A stretch of DNA of 64,000 nt from positions 310,001 to 374,000 of the forward strand of contig CAVUFH010000007.1 in assembly GCA_963740835.1 (NCBI GenBank), read 5' to 3'. Below, one piece after another: positions 33,295 to 42,512 of this stretch. The position numbers and the translations under genes are program-made. How positions within the stretch are numbered: the stretch's first letter is position 1; the number at the start of each line of letters is the position of its first letter. The stretch is from CAVUFH01 sp963740835. GTDB taxonomy: Bacteria; Actinomycetota; Acidimicrobiia; IMCC26256; PALSA-610. The notes under the pieces were generated by a model, which saw nothing but the letters and a program-made list of their open reading frames with translations, was not told the DNA's origin and searched no databases.

Positions 33295-34287
33295 ATGCAA
33301 CACGTTCGCCTCGGCCGCGCCGGCCTGCCCGTCTCCCGCCTCTGCCTCGGCACCATGACCTTCGGTTTGCAGTGTGACGAGCCGACATCGATCGCGATCA
33401 TGGATCGCGCGGCCGAAGGCGGGATCACGTTCCTCGACACCGCCGACGTCTACCCGCTCGGCGGCGACCTGACGACGGTCGGTCGCACCGAGGAGATCGT
33501 CGGCAACTGGCTGCGCGGTCGCCGCGACCAGTTCGTGCTCGCCACGAAGTGCTTCGGTCCGACGGGACCCAATCGGTGGGACGCGGGCAACAGCCGCCGC
33601 CACATCATGGACGCGATCGACGCGTCGCTGCGCCGCCTGCAGACCGACTGGATCGATCTCTACCAGTTGCACTTCAACGATCCCAACACGCCGATCGACG
33701 AGACGCTCGGCGCGCTCGACGACCTCGTGCGCGTCGGGAAGGTGCGGTACATCGGTTGTTCGAACTTCCTTGCGTACCAACTCGCACGCGCGCTCGGCCG
33801 GAGTGAGATACGCGGGTTCGTGCGGTTCGAATCGGTGCAGCCGCGGTACAACCTGCTCTTTCGCGAGTTCGAGCGCGAGATGTTCCCGCTCTGCCTCGAC
33901 GAAGGCGTCGGCGTGATCCCGTACAACCCGATCGCCGGGGGCATGCTGTCGGGGAAGTACGACCGGTCGAAGCCGCCGGTGGAAGGCAGCCGCTTCACGC
34001 TCGGTACCGCCGGCACCATGTACCAGGACCGGTATTGGCACGAGAACGTGTTCGACACGGTGGAGCAGCTCACGAAGGTCGCCGAGGCCGCGGGGCTCCC
34101 GCTCCCGACGCTCGCGCTCGCGTGGGTGCTCGCGCATCCGGCGATCACGTCACCGATCGTCGGCGCGAGCCGGCCCGATCAGCTGGACGCAACGCTCGCC
34201 GCCGCGGACACCACGCTCGATGCGGACCTGCTCACCCGCCTGAACGAGCTGACGGCGCCCTATCGACGCGGTGACGCGCCTCGTTGA
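33295..34287 (+). CDS. Aldo/keto reductase
   Basis: A 330-residue TIM-barrel NADPH oxidoreductase. The catalytic tetrad is seen as FLDTADVYPLG (Asp, Tyr), LATKCFGP (Lys) and YQLHFNDPNTP (His). The NADP-binding Ser/Asn segments are IGCSNF and VGASRPDQLDA near the C-terminus. It belongs to the YajO/Tas-like AKR group that reduces aldehydes and ketones. ATG 33295 was preferred because CAAGAT lies 7 bases upstream; ATG 33286 is three codons earlier. Confidence 0.9.
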   Translation: MQHVRLGRAGLPVSRLCLGTMTFGLQCDEPTSIAIMDRAAEGGITFLDTADVYPLGGDLTTVGRTEEIVGNWLRGRRDQFVLATKCFGPTGPNRWDAGNSRRHIMDAIDASLRRLQTDWIDLYQLHFNDPNTPIDETLGALDDLVRVGKVRYIGCSNFLAYQLARALGRSEIRGFVRFESVQPRYNLLFREFEREMFPLCLDEGVGVIPYNPIAGGMLSGKYDRSKPPVEGSRFTLGTAGTMYQDRYWHENVFDTVEQLTKVAEAAGLPLPTLALAWVLAHPAITSPIVGASRPDQLDATLAAADTTLDADLLTRLNELTAPYRRGDAPR

Positions 34288-34311
34288 CTCGGCCGCAAGC
34301 GGAGCTGATCC

Positions 34312-34737
34312 TCAGTTCACGCGCTTGGAGTCGGCTTCGTTGATGCGACGCGCGATGCCCGTGAGCAGCGCGCGGGCGAACGCAGGGGCGGCGTCGACGA
34401 TCTTGGCGAACTCGCGCTGGCCGAGCACGAGCAGCTCCATGTCGGTGTCGGCGATGACGGTCGCGTTCCGGGGGGCGCGGTCGAGCAGCGAGAGCTCACC
34501 GAAGAACTGACCCGGCCGCAGCATCGCGACCTTGCGGCCGTTGCGGTAGATGCGGGCCTTGCCGTCCACGATGATGAACGCTTCGCGTCCGGTCTGACCC
34601 TGCTCTGCGAGGATGCGTCCGGCGGGAACGTGGAGTCGCTCCGCGTTGCTCGCGATCGTCTTGAGGTCCTTCTTCGAACAGGTGCTGAACATCGGCACCC
34701 GCCGGAAGTACTCGAGGAACTCGTCGCCGCGGGCCAT
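34312..34737 (-). CDS. Stand-alone cyclic-nucleotide-binding domain protein
   Basis: A 141-residue single-domain protein. FRRVPMFSTCSKKDLKTIAS opens the fold, and GQFFGELSLLDRAPRNATVI is the phosphate-binding cassette with Glu and Arg intact. No helix-turn-helix is present. It is similar in design to the protein at 30773, so the two are likely paralogues. ATG 34737 is preceded by TAGATT (complement of 34747-34752) 9 bases upstream. It would sense cAMP or cGMP and act through an unknown partner. Confidence 0.88.
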   Translation of the reverse strand: MARGDEFLEYFRRVPMFSTCSKKDLKTIASNAERLHVPAGRILAEQGQTGREAFIIVDGKARIYRNGRKVAMLRPGQFFGELSLLDRAPRNATVIADTDMELLVLGQREFAKIVDAAPAFARALLTGIARRINEADSKRVN

Positions 34738-34820
34738 CGGGTGCGAAATCTAGTCGTCGGAGCGCACGATCGAGCGGGCACGCGCCCGTAGGTGTCGGAT
34801 GGTGAAGGTACCGTTCCGGC

Positions 34821-35651
34821 ATGCAGTTCGGGATCGACGTGGCTCAGCAACGCATCGAATGGGACGCGCTCGTCGAACGAACCCGTTTCGGCGAGGAGTG
34901 CGGCTTCACGGGCGCGTGGGGCTTCGACCACTTCCAGCCGATGTACGGCGAGGGCCCGGGCAACTGCTTCGAAGGCATGACGACGCTCGCCGCGCTCGCG
35001 TCGGCCACGTCGCGCATCCGGCTCGGGCTGCTCGTCACGGGGGTGACCTACCGGCATCCGTCGCTGCTCGCCGCGCAGGCGGTGACGATCGATCAGGCCT
35101 CGCACGGGCGGTTGGATCTGTCGCTCGGTGCCGCCTGGTTCGAGCCCGAGCACCGCGCACTCGGCTTCGACTTCCCGCCCGCCGGTGCGCGCTTCGATCT
35201 GCTCGAGGACGCGCTGGAGATCGTCACCCGCTTGATGACCGGTGAAACCGTGTCGTACCGCGGCCGTCAGGTCTCCCTCCACGATGCGCAACTGCGACCG
35301 CGACCGGTGCAACAGCCGCACCCGCCGATATGGATCGGTGCGAACGGCCCGAAGCGCGGATTGCCGACCGCCGCCAAGTGGGCCGACGCGTGGCACTCGT
35401 TCGCTCCACCCGAGTACTTCGAGACGATGTCGCGGCGCATCGACGATCTGGCGGAGAACGCAGGACGCGATCCTTCGCGCATCGTCCGCGCCGCGTCGCT
35501 GTCGCTTTCGGAACCGTTCGACGAAGTGCGGCGCACGATCGAGCAGTACCGGAACATCGGCGTCGGCTACCTCGTCTGCGGGTGGCCGAGCGAAGGTCAG
35601 GAACGCGTCGCCGAGTTCGCGCAGAAAGTCATGCCCGACTTCGCCGGCTGA
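34821..35651 (+). CDS. LLM-class F420-dependent oxidoreductase
   Basis: A 276-residue luciferase-like TIM-barrel protein. The start MQFGIDVAQQ, the segment GAWGFDHFQPM, LGLLVTGVTYRHPSLLA and LGAAWFEPEHRALG are typical of the actinobacterial F420-dependent branch. The hydride carrier is inferred from subfamily resemblance; FMN is possible. ATG 34821 lies 6 bases after TACCGT (34809-34814), a clear leaderless start. It is followed by an alpha/beta hydrolase gene 36 bases on, likely cotranscribed. Confidence 0.88.
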   Translation: MQFGIDVAQQRIEWDALVERTRFGEECGFTGAWGFDHFQPMYGEGPGNCFEGMTTLAALASATSRIRLGLLVTGVTYRHPSLLAAQAVTIDQASHGRLDLSLGAAWFEPEHRALGFDFPPAGARFDLLEDALEIVTRLMTGETVSYRGRQVSLHDAQLRPRPVQQPHPPIWIGANGPKRGLPTAAKWADAWHSFAPPEYFETMSRRIDDLAENAGRDPSRIVRAASLSLSEPFDEVRRTIEQYRNIGVGYLVCGWPSEGQERVAEFAQKVMPDFAG

Positions 35652-35687
35652 CACCCGTTCGCGGCGCGAACCGATGCGAGGGAGCTC

Positions 35688-36515
35688 ATGCGACTCGAAG
35701 TGAACGGTCTCGGTCTCGAAGTCGACGATCAGCACTCGGACGCCGACACCGGAACGCCCGTGCTGCTCGTCCACGGCTGGCCCGACACACACGCGATGTG
35801 GCGGGACCAGATCGTCGCCCTCAACGCCGCGGGGTACCGCACGATCGCCCCGGACCTGCGGGGCTTCGGCTCCTCCGACAAGCCCGATGGCGTGGACCAG
35901 TACTCGCTCGCCTTGTTGTTCGGCGACCTGCTCGGCATCGTCGACGAACTGCACGTGGACCGCGTGCACGTCGTCGGTCACGACTGGGGCGCGGCGCTCG
36001 CGTGGGTGTTCGCCACGCTCGCACCGGACCGGGTCGCGAGCGTCACCGCGCTGTCGGTCGGCCATCCGAGCTCGTTCAGCCAACCGTCGATGGCCCAACG
36101 CGAGAAGAGCTGGTACATGCTCGCGTTCCAGTTCGCCGGCGTCGCCGAGCAATGGCTGTCGGCAGCCGGCTGGCGGAACTTCCGCGACTGCTTCGCGCAC
36201 CCGGAATCCGACGAGGTCGCGTCGCGGCTGGCCGATCCCGCCGACCTCACTGCGACGTTGAACCTGTACCGCGCCAACGTGCCGCCCGAGGCACTGCTCG
36301 GCGGCGGCCTCGACCTCCCGCCGGTCATGGCGCCGGCGATGGGCGTGTGGAGCGACGGCGACCGGTTCCTGCTCGAGCCGCAGATGACGGGCTCGGCCGA
36401 TCACGTGTCCGGGCCGTGGCGCTACGAACGCATTGACGGCGCGGGCCACTGGATGACGCTCGAGACGCCGGCGCGGGTGAGCGCGTTGCTCGTCGATTTC
36501 CTCGCGAGCGTCTGA
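35688..36515 (+). CDS. Alpha/beta hydrolase, epoxide hydrolase-like
   Basis: A 275-residue alpha/beta hydrolase. The nucleophile elbow is VVGHDWGAALAW near residue 95, with Asp rather than Ser, as in epoxide hydrolases and haloalkane dehalogenases. The HGWPDTHAMWRDQ loop forms the oxyanion hole and GAGHWMTLE holds the catalytic His. Epoxide hydrolysis is the best guess; dehalogenation is possible. ATG 35688 has GAGGGAG as ribosome site. Confidence 0.87.
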   Translation: MRLEVNGLGLEVDDQHSDADTGTPVLLVHGWPDTHAMWRDQIVALNAAGYRTIAPDLRGFGSSDKPDGVDQYSLALLFGDLLGIVDELHVDRVHVVGHDWGAALAWVFATLAPDRVASVTALSVGHPSSFSQPSMAQREKSWYMLAFQFAGVAEQWLSAAGWRNFRDCFAHPESDEVASRLADPADLTATLNLYRANVPPEALLGGGLDLPPVMAPAMGVWSDGDRFLLEPQMTGSADHVSGPWRYERIDGAGHWMTLETPARVSALLVDFLASV

Positions 36516-36857
36516 ACCGCTGAAATTCGGAAAGACTCGAAAGTAGAGGAGCCGGGGGAAGAGAAGCACGCGGTGCATGCGTTCTGCGTCGCCGCCCGAG
36601 GTCGGACAGCACCAGCACCGAGCGTTCCGAACGAGCGAAGTTCAAGCGCCCCAGGACCATGTGCACCCCGCAATACCTGCACACGATCGTGAGCGGCGCG
36701 ACCCCCGCAGTCCGACGCCCTGTCCGGGCTGCTCCTCTCCCTCCCCGGCTCCGGATGCATGCTCTCAACATGTGGTTGGGCGGCCATCCCCAATTCCTGC
36801 CATACCTGTGCACATTTCTCCCTGGCCCGGTGCGGACGGGGTGACTACCCTCCGGCC
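36516..36857. other. 342-bp gap with no convincing gene
   Basis: No reading frame here has recognisable similarity or a good start. A minus-strand frame with a single CRYCG motif was considered and not accepted. The right end holds TACCCT (36846-36851), the -10 of the LuxR-type regulator gene. The rest may be 3' untranslated sequence of the hydrolase gene or upstream control sequence. Confidence 0.5.
36846..36851 (+). promoter_or_regulatory. Leaderless -10 box of the LuxR-type regulator
   Basis: TACCCT ends 6 bases before GTG 36858 and fixes that codon as the start; earlier in-frame ATG codons would give an N-terminus unlike the family. Confidence 0.55.
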
Positions 36858-39833
36858 GTGCTCATCGGCCGCGACAGGGACGTCGGGACCGTCCTCGATC
36901 TCGTGGGTCGGGGGGACTCGTGCGCCCTCGTCGGTGAGGCAGGAATTGGGAAGACGGCGGTGCTGCACGCGGTCGGCGTGGCGCTCGGCGGCCGGGCCAC
37001 GCTCGGCGGCGCGGTGCAGCCGCTGCGGTGGATGCCCTACCTCGCGCTCCAGCGGGCCTGCGGCATCACGCTGACCGGCACCCGCGCCGAGGTCATCGCG
37101 GCGGCGACCACTGCTCTGCACGGCCGGGTGCTGCTCGTCGACGACCTCCACTGGGCCGACCCCGACACCCTCGAGCTCCTGCCCGAGCTCGCGCACGAGG
37201 TCACGATCGTGGCGACCGTCCGCACCAACGACGACGGCTCTGCCACCGCGCTCGCGGTCGCGGACGCGCTCGGTTGGGTGCTGCACATCGAACCGCTCCC
37301 GGACGACGCGGCCCGCACGCTCCTCCTCGACACCGTGCCGACGGCAACGGAGGCGGAGCTGCGCGACCTGGTGGAGGCATCGGGTGGAAATCCCCTGCTG
37401 CTCACGTGCGCCCCGGTGCTGCCGGGTGTCGCCGCTGCCGACGAGCGGCTGATCGCGCTGGTGGCGCGCGCGTCCGAGCCTTCGCGTCACACGCTCGCCG
37501 GCCTCGCGTTGCACGGCCATCCGTCCTGCGACGACGACTACGAGGAGCTGGCCCGGCTCGGCCTCGTCGTGCGCACCGAGGCGCGGGGCTGGGCCCTGCG
37601 CCACGACGCGTTCGGCCAGGCCGCGCTGTCGCTCTGCTCACCGGACGTGCAGATCGAGATCCACCGGAGGCTCGCCGCCACGAGCACCACCGACGGCGAA
37701 CGGGCGCGGCACCACCTGCACAGTGGTGACCCGGACCAGGCCCGCATCTATGCATTGCGCGCCGCGCAGCGCGCGTCCTCGCGGAACGAGCGCGCCGACC
37801 ACCTCGCCATCGCCGCGGTGCCGGTGAACGGGGTCGAGGATCCCGACATCCTGCTCGATGCCTCGGAAGCCCTCGCCCTCGCGGGCCGAGTCGACGACGG
37901 GCTCGCGTTCGCGCAGCGCGCGGTCCCCAAGGACCGCGTCGGCGTGTTGCGCCGTGAGAAGAACATCGCATGGTGCGGATGGTGGGCCGCGCAGCACGAC
38001 GTCGTGTGGCCCGCGCTCGAATCCGCCATGGAACTGCTGACCCCCGAGGATGCCGAAGTCGAGGTCACCGTCCGGTTGCTACGGGCCCGATACCTCGCGC
38101 GCGTCGCGTGGGACGCGCCGGCCGCGATCGCGGAGGCGCGCGCGGCAGTGGGGCTGGCGGAGCGCGAAGCGTTGCCCGTCGCGGAGGCGTACGGCGCCCT
38201 CGGCGCCGCCTGCCTCGTCACCGGCGACCCCGACTGGGACCAGTGGCTCGCGAAGTCGATCGCGGCCGCGCGCCACGAGAACCTGGAAGCAGTCGAGGTC
38301 ACGAGCGCCGACAGCCTCTTCATCGCGCAACTCGTGTCCGGCGAACCTTCGGAGTGCGCGCCGCTCGCGCGGCAGATGATCGACCGGACCCACGCACTGG
38401 GTAGCCGCACTGGCGAAGCCCAGTTCCGCAAGAACCTGTTGATGGCTCGCTTCCATGTCGAAGACGCGCTCGACGAGACGCTCCTCGCGGCCCGCCACCT
38501 GATGGCGCAGCCGTTGAACCCGCGCCAGCGTGATCACGTCGAAGCCCACCTCGTGCTCGCGTCCGCGGACCTCGGACTCGACGAGGAGATCCCGGCGATC
38601 CTCGCCAATGCCTACGGCTTCACCGCGCACGACATGACCTCGCGCTCCATGATCCTCTGGGCCAAGGCCGAAGCCGACTGGCTCGCGGGTCGCGCCGCCG
38701 ATGCCTACGAGACTGCGACCGAGTGCCGGTCGCTCCCCGTGGGCGGCTTCCCTTCGCACGTGATGGTGGAGCCGGTGCGGCAGCTCGCGGCGCTCGACCT
38801 CGGCATCGATCCCGGGCCCGCGCTGAGCGGTGTCCTGTTCCCCAACCTCGTCGGCGCCAACAAGGAGTCCCAGGCGATCGTCGCGATGTACGAGCACCCG
38901 GAGGCGTCGGAGAACTGCGGCCGTTTCCTCGCCGCGGTCCGGAGCTGGGACCGCATCTCGCGCCGGAACGCGGCTCGCTGCGCGTGGGCGGCGGGCGAAG
39001 CCGCGCGCCGGGCCGGCGACACAGAGCGCGCGGTCACGATCCTGCGCATGACCGAACCGGAGCTGCTCGCAGCCGGGAGGCGGCCGATGCTACGGCACGT
39101 CGACGCGAGCCTGCGCGCGCTCGGCCAACGGGTGCACGCGCACCACGCGGAAGCCATCCCGCCGCTCACCGCGGCGCAGGTCGAGGTGCTCGATCTCGTC
39201 GGGCGTGGTCTCGACACGCGCGCGATCTCCCGTCGGCTCGTCGTCAGTGAGACGACGGTCGAGACGCACGTACGCCAGGCGATGCAGCGGCTCGGGGTGC
39301 CGACCCGCCTGGCGGCCGCGATGGAGCTGGTGCGGCGCCGGGCCGACCGTCAAGCCGTGGAGCGGGCGAACCAGCGCATCGCGGTGGCCGACAACCCGGC
39401 CGACCTTCCCGCCGACGCAGTCCCGCTGAGTGGCCTCCCGGTCTCGCCGTGGGCGCTGCCGAGCGAGGTGCTCGCGACCGGGGTCGTGCAGACCGACGAC
39501 GACATCGCCCGCGCGTTCATCGCCGCGTCGCGGGGCGCGTCACTGGTGATCGTGATCGGCGCGGAGGTGTCGAGCCCGGCGCGAGTCGAGCTGCTCGACG
39601 CGCTCGCGCGCATCAGTCCGATCGAGCGGGTGCTGCCGGCGGCGACGACCGACACCGACCACGAGCTCTGCGACGCGCTGCGCGTGCTCGCTGCCGGCGG
39701 TTCGGTGACCGAAGCCGCCAATGCGGTGCACACGTCGGAGCGGACGCTGCACCGCAAGCTCGCCCGCCTGCGTCAACAGCTCGGCGTCACGAGCAATGTG
39801 GTTGCCGCGCGTCAGGTGCTGTCGCTCGACTGA
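36858..39833 (+). CDS. Large LuxR-type ATPase regulator with a second C-terminal HTH
   Basis: A 991-residue regulator of the LAL/STAND kind. It opens with MLIGRDRDVGTVL and Walker A GEAGIGKT near residue 25; Walker B is VLLVDDLHWADPDTLEL near residue 92. A long helical TPR-like region follows. A LuxR helix-turn-helix lies at about 768-825 (LTAAQVEVLDLVGRGLDTRA, SETTVETHVRQAMQRLG). Unusually, about 120 further residues hold a receiver-like segment (SLVIVIGAEVSSPARVELL) and a second helix-turn-helix (TEAANAVHTSERTLHRKLAR) at about 945-985. The signal it senses is unknown. Its 3' end overlaps the convergent nitroreductase gene by 22 bases. Confidence 0.88.
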   Translation: MLIGRDRDVGTVLDLVGRGDSCALVGEAGIGKTAVLHAVGVALGGRATLGGAVQPLRWMPYLALQRACGITLTGTRAEVIAAATTALHGRVLLVDDLHWADPDTLELLPELAHEVTIVATVRTNDDGSATALAVADALGWVLHIEPLPDDAARTLLLDTVPTATEAELRDLVEASGGNPLLLTCAPVLPGVAAADERLIALVARASEPSRHTLAGLALHGHPSCDDDYEELARLGLVVRTEARGWALRHDAFGQAALSLCSPDVQIEIHRRLAATSTTDGERARHHLHSGDPDQARIYALRAAQRASSRNERADHLAIAAVPVNGVEDPDILLDASEALALAGRVDDGLAFAQRAVPKDRVGVLRREKNIAWCGWWAAQHDVVWPALESAMELLTPEDAEVEVTVRLLRARYLARVAWDAPAAIAEARAAVGLAEREALPVAEAYGALGAACLVTGDPDWDQWLAKSIAAARHENLEAVEVTSADSLFIAQLVSGEPSECAPLARQMIDRTHALGSRTGEAQFRKNLLMARFHVEDALDETLLAARHLMAQPLNPRQRDHVEAHLVLASADLGLDEEIPAILANAYGFTAHDMTSRSMILWAKAEADWLAGRAADAYETATECRSLPVGGFPSHVMVEPVRQLAALDLGIDPGPALSGVLFPNLVGANKESQAIVAMYEHPEASENCGRFLAAVRSWDRISRRNAARCAWAAGEAARRAGDTERAVTILRMTEPELLAAGRRPMLRHVDASLRALGQRVHAHHAEAIPPLTAAQVEVLDLVGRGLDTRAISRRLVVSETTVETHVRQAMQRLGVPTRLAAAMELVRRRADRQAVERANQRIAVADNPADLPADAVPLSGLPVSPWALPSEVLATGVVQTDDDIARAFIAASRGASLVIVIGAEVSSPARVELLDALARISPIERVLPAATTDTDHELCDALRVLAAGGSVTEAANAVHTSERTLHRKLARLRQQLGVTSNVVAARQVLSLD

Positions 39834-40354
39834 CCCGGCGTTGCCGTGTCCAACCGCATCACGTGGATCGGACGGTCGGTGATGCGGGCCTCGTACGCGG
39901 CGTAGCCGGAGTAGATGCGGCGGGCGTTGCGAAGGATGCGATCACGCTGCGCGCGGTCCTCGACCTCGCTGGCGGTCACTGCGACACTCCGGTCGTGATA
40001 GCGGACTTCGGCATCGGGGTGCTTACGCAGGTTGTAGTACCAGGCCGGTGTTGCCTTCTGGCCGAAGTTGGTGCCGACGAGCGCAAGCCCCTCGTCGATC
40101 GGGATCGCGAGCAGCGGCGAGGTGCGCTTCACACCCGACCGCGCGCCGGTCGTGGTGACGAACACAGTGGGCAGGCCCGCGAGGAGCTCGGGCGCGGCAC
40201 GACCGTTCGCGAAGCGAAGCAGGAGCGCGTCGCAGTATCGGAGCGTCCGCGCGAACATCCACGCGCCGACCGTAGACCTGGAGAACCGCCGCATCGCCCG
40301 TTGGAACAGGTTTGGCGGATGGTGCGCGTAGTCGAGCTGGTCCGCGAGCGTCAT
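39812..40354 (-). CDS. Deazaflavin (F420)-dependent nitroreductase-family protein
   Basis: A 180-residue split-barrel protein of the DDN family. VFVTTTGARSGVKRTSPLLA and ALVGTNFGQKATPAWYYNLR are the hallmark F420-binding blocks, followed by HPDAEVRYHDRSVAV. Relatives reduce quinones or nitro compounds with F420H2. ATG 40354 overlaps the stop of the ABC ATPase gene as ATGA, and TAGTGT (complement of 40361-40366) lies 6 bases upstream, so it may be both cotranscribed and separately leaderless. It could protect against oxidised quinones. Confidence 0.9.
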   Translation of the reverse strand: MTLADQLDYAHHPPNLFQRAMRRFSRSTVGAWMFARTLRYCDALLLRFANGRAAPELLAGLPTVFVTTTGARSGVKRTSPLLAIPIDEGLALVGTNFGQKATPAWYYNLRKHPDAEVRYHDRSVAVTASEVEDRAQRDRILRNARRIYSGYAAYEARITDRPIHVMRLDTATPGQSSDST

Positions 40355-41359
40355 ACTTCGACACTAGGAGACGGCGGTGCGAGATCGCGGTGCTCGATGA
40401 GGTCGCGCACACCGGCCGGCCCGAGGCGCTCGCGGAAGGCGTTCACCGTGTAGCCGATGACCTTCGCGTCGGTGCGGGCCCGCACCGACGCCGAGCGCGG
40501 CATGCCGAACAGGGGACCGATCTCGCCGAAGTAGTCGCCGGCCGTCGACACGGTGAGGAGGTCTTCGCCGCCGTCGGCGCGCTCACGGACGATCTCGAGC
40601 TCGCCGTCGGCGACGACGTAGATGAGATCGCCCATCGTCCCCTGCTTGAACAGGACTTCACCGGGCCCGAGCGCGAACGTCTCGGGCGGCCGGTCGGTCG
40701 ACGCGAACTGCGGCACCAGCTCCACGACCTTGTCAGCGAGCGGCAGCATCCGATGGTCGTGGGTCGCGACCACCACGACCCGCTCGTCGGACGCGAGCTC
40801 GCGCACCAGCCGGAGCACTTCCTCCACCTGGATGAAGTCGAGGTGCGCGGTCGGCTCGTCGGCGAGGAGCAACGGCGGATCGAGCGCGAGCGCGCGGGCG
40901 ACGGCGACGCGCTGCTGTTGCCCGCCGCTCATGTCACCAGGCTTGTGCGTCATCCGATCCTGCAGGCCGACGCGTGCGAGCAGCTCCTCGGCGCGCGCTC
41001 GCGCACCCGCGCGGGACGCCCGCGGCGCGCAGCGGCACCATCACGTTCTCCAGCCCGGTCAGGCTCGGAACCAGGTTGAACGCCTGGAACACGATGCCGA
41101 CCGTGTGGCGGCGGTAGTTGCCCATGGCCCGGCCGTCGAGGCCGGCGATCTCGACGTCGCCGAAGCTGATGCGGCCCGACGTCGGCGACAGGATGCCGCC
41201 GAGGCACGAGAGCAGCGTCGTCTTCCCGCATCCGCTCGGCCCGAGCAGGATCGCGAGGTTGCCCGCGGGCACGTCGAGGTCGAGGCCGTCGATGGGACGC
41301 ACCGTGTAGCCACCGCTCGCGTACTCCACGACGAGGTCACGGATCTCGAGTCCGGGCAC
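40351..41359 (-). CDS. ABC ATPase (LolD/MacB type) fused to a cyclic-nucleotide-binding domain, frameshifted
   Basis: From GTG 41359: Walker A GPSGCGKTT, Q-loop VFQAFNLVPSLTG, then a frame break in the CCC run at 41006-41008 (one base too many). With it removed the frame continues as EELLARVGLQDR, signature MSGGQQQRV, Walker B LLLADEPTAHLD and ATHDHR. After about residue 225 a complete cNMP domain follows, with LFKQGTMGDLIYVVADGELE and cassette GEIGPLFGMPRSASVRA (Glu and Arg kept). The corrected length is 335 residues. It partners the FtsX permease gene just upstream. A cyclic-nucleotide-gated FtsX-type ABC system is inferred. Confidence 0.85.
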
Positions 41360-41361
41360 GA

Positions 41362-42411
41362 TCAGGGTCCTCCGAACGCGAGCGCGGGATCGACCGTGAC
41401 CGCGCGCCGCAGCCCCGCGATGCTCGCGGCGAGGCCGACGAAGATCGCGATGACCGGCAGCAGCGCGAGGGCCGATATGGGGATCACAACCTTCATCGGG
41501 AACGTCGGCCCGAGCACGAACGAGAGCACGCCACCGACCAGCGCGGCGACGACCGCGATGATCACCGCCTGCAACGCGAGGCCGGCCATCACCGACCGTG
41601 TGCTCACACCGACCGCCTTGAACACCGCGAAGTCGCGCACGCGCTCGAGTGCCGAGAGGTAGATCACCGAGCCGACAATCAGCGCGGCGACGATCCAGAG
41701 CAGGATCGCGAGGAAGCTGATCGCGGAGTGCGACGACTCCATCGGCCGGAGCATGTCGGCGATCGCATCGTCCTGCGTGACGACCTTGTATCCCGGCGGT
41801 GCGCCGGTGGGCGTGCCGGTCACGCCGATCGACGACGCAACCGGCTGACTCGCGAACGACACCTTCTGCGCGCCTGCGGTCGTGAGGAAGACGTTCGGTG
41901 TCCCCGCGAGCGCGGTGGAGTCGTTCACGATGCCGACGACCTTCAACGTGTCGGCGCCGAGCTCGACCCGGTCCCCGATGTCCTTCGAGAGCTTGCTGCT
42001 CACCGCGACCTCATCAGTCGCCTCCGGCGCGCGCCCGTCCGAGATCGCGGGCATGCCGGGGCCGCCGGCGGGGGCCCCGAAGACATTGACGTTCTTGGGC
42101 ACACCGCCTTGACGCATCGTCGTGCCCGAGAACACGAGCGGCGCGACCTTGCTCACACCATCCAGTTGCGCGACATCCGCCGCGACCGCCTCGGGGAACG
42201 GCGACGCGCCGAGGTACGGGCCGGCCGCGCCGGACGGGATGATCCACGCGTCCACGTTCGTCGCCTTGACCGTGTCGGCCGCTTCCTGATCGAAGCCGTT
42301 CGACAGCCCGGTCAGGATCAGCGTCATCGCGAACACGACGCCGGTGCCGATGACCGCGATGATGAACCGCCGTCGTCGCCACTGCAGGTCGCGCAACGCC
42401 GCGATCAGCAC
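41362..42411 (-). CDS. FtsX/MacB-like ABC permease
   Basis: A 349-residue permease. It has one N-terminal helix (FIIAVIGTGVVFAMTLIL), a large extracellular MacB-type domain, and three C-terminal helices of the FtsX block with LERVRDFAVFKAVGVSTRSV. It works with the ATPase whose GTG lies two bases after this stop. Such pairs drive lipoprotein release, drug export or cell-wall hydrolase control rather than classic uptake. GTG 42411 was chosen at the start of the conserved N-terminus (MLIAALRDLQWRRRR); the frame is open upstream to 42588. Confidence 0.87.
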   Translation of the reverse strand: MLIAALRDLQWRRRRFIIAVIGTGVVFAMTLILTGLSNGFDQEAADTVKATNVDAWIIPSGAAGPYLGASPFPEAVAADVAQLDGVSKVAPLVFSGTTMRQGGVPKNVNVFGAPAGGPGMPAISDGRAPEATDEVAVSSKLSKDIGDRVELGADTLKVVGIVNDSTALAGTPNVFLTTAGAQKVSFASQPVASSIGVTGTPTGAPPGYKVVTQDDAIADMLRPMESSHSAISFLAILLWIVAALIVGSVIYLSALERVRDFAVFKAVGVSTRSVMAGLALQAVIIAVVAALVGGVLSFVLGPTFPMKVVIPISALALLPVIAIFVGLAASIAGLRRAVTVDPALAFGGP

Positions 42412-42512
42412 ACCCCGCCTCCCCGCCAGCCGTTCGGAACGAACCGTACCCCGGCGCGGCGCCCACCGCACGGGCCATCGCCTCCGGACGCCGCGGTCGG
42501 TAACGTTCGGAC

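Noticed and set aside
36516..36857. A minus-strand frame with a CRYCG motif as a possible zinc-ribbon gene
   Set aside because: Only one CxxC pair, no second pair, no ribosome site, and no family resemblance; the reading degenerates at both ends.
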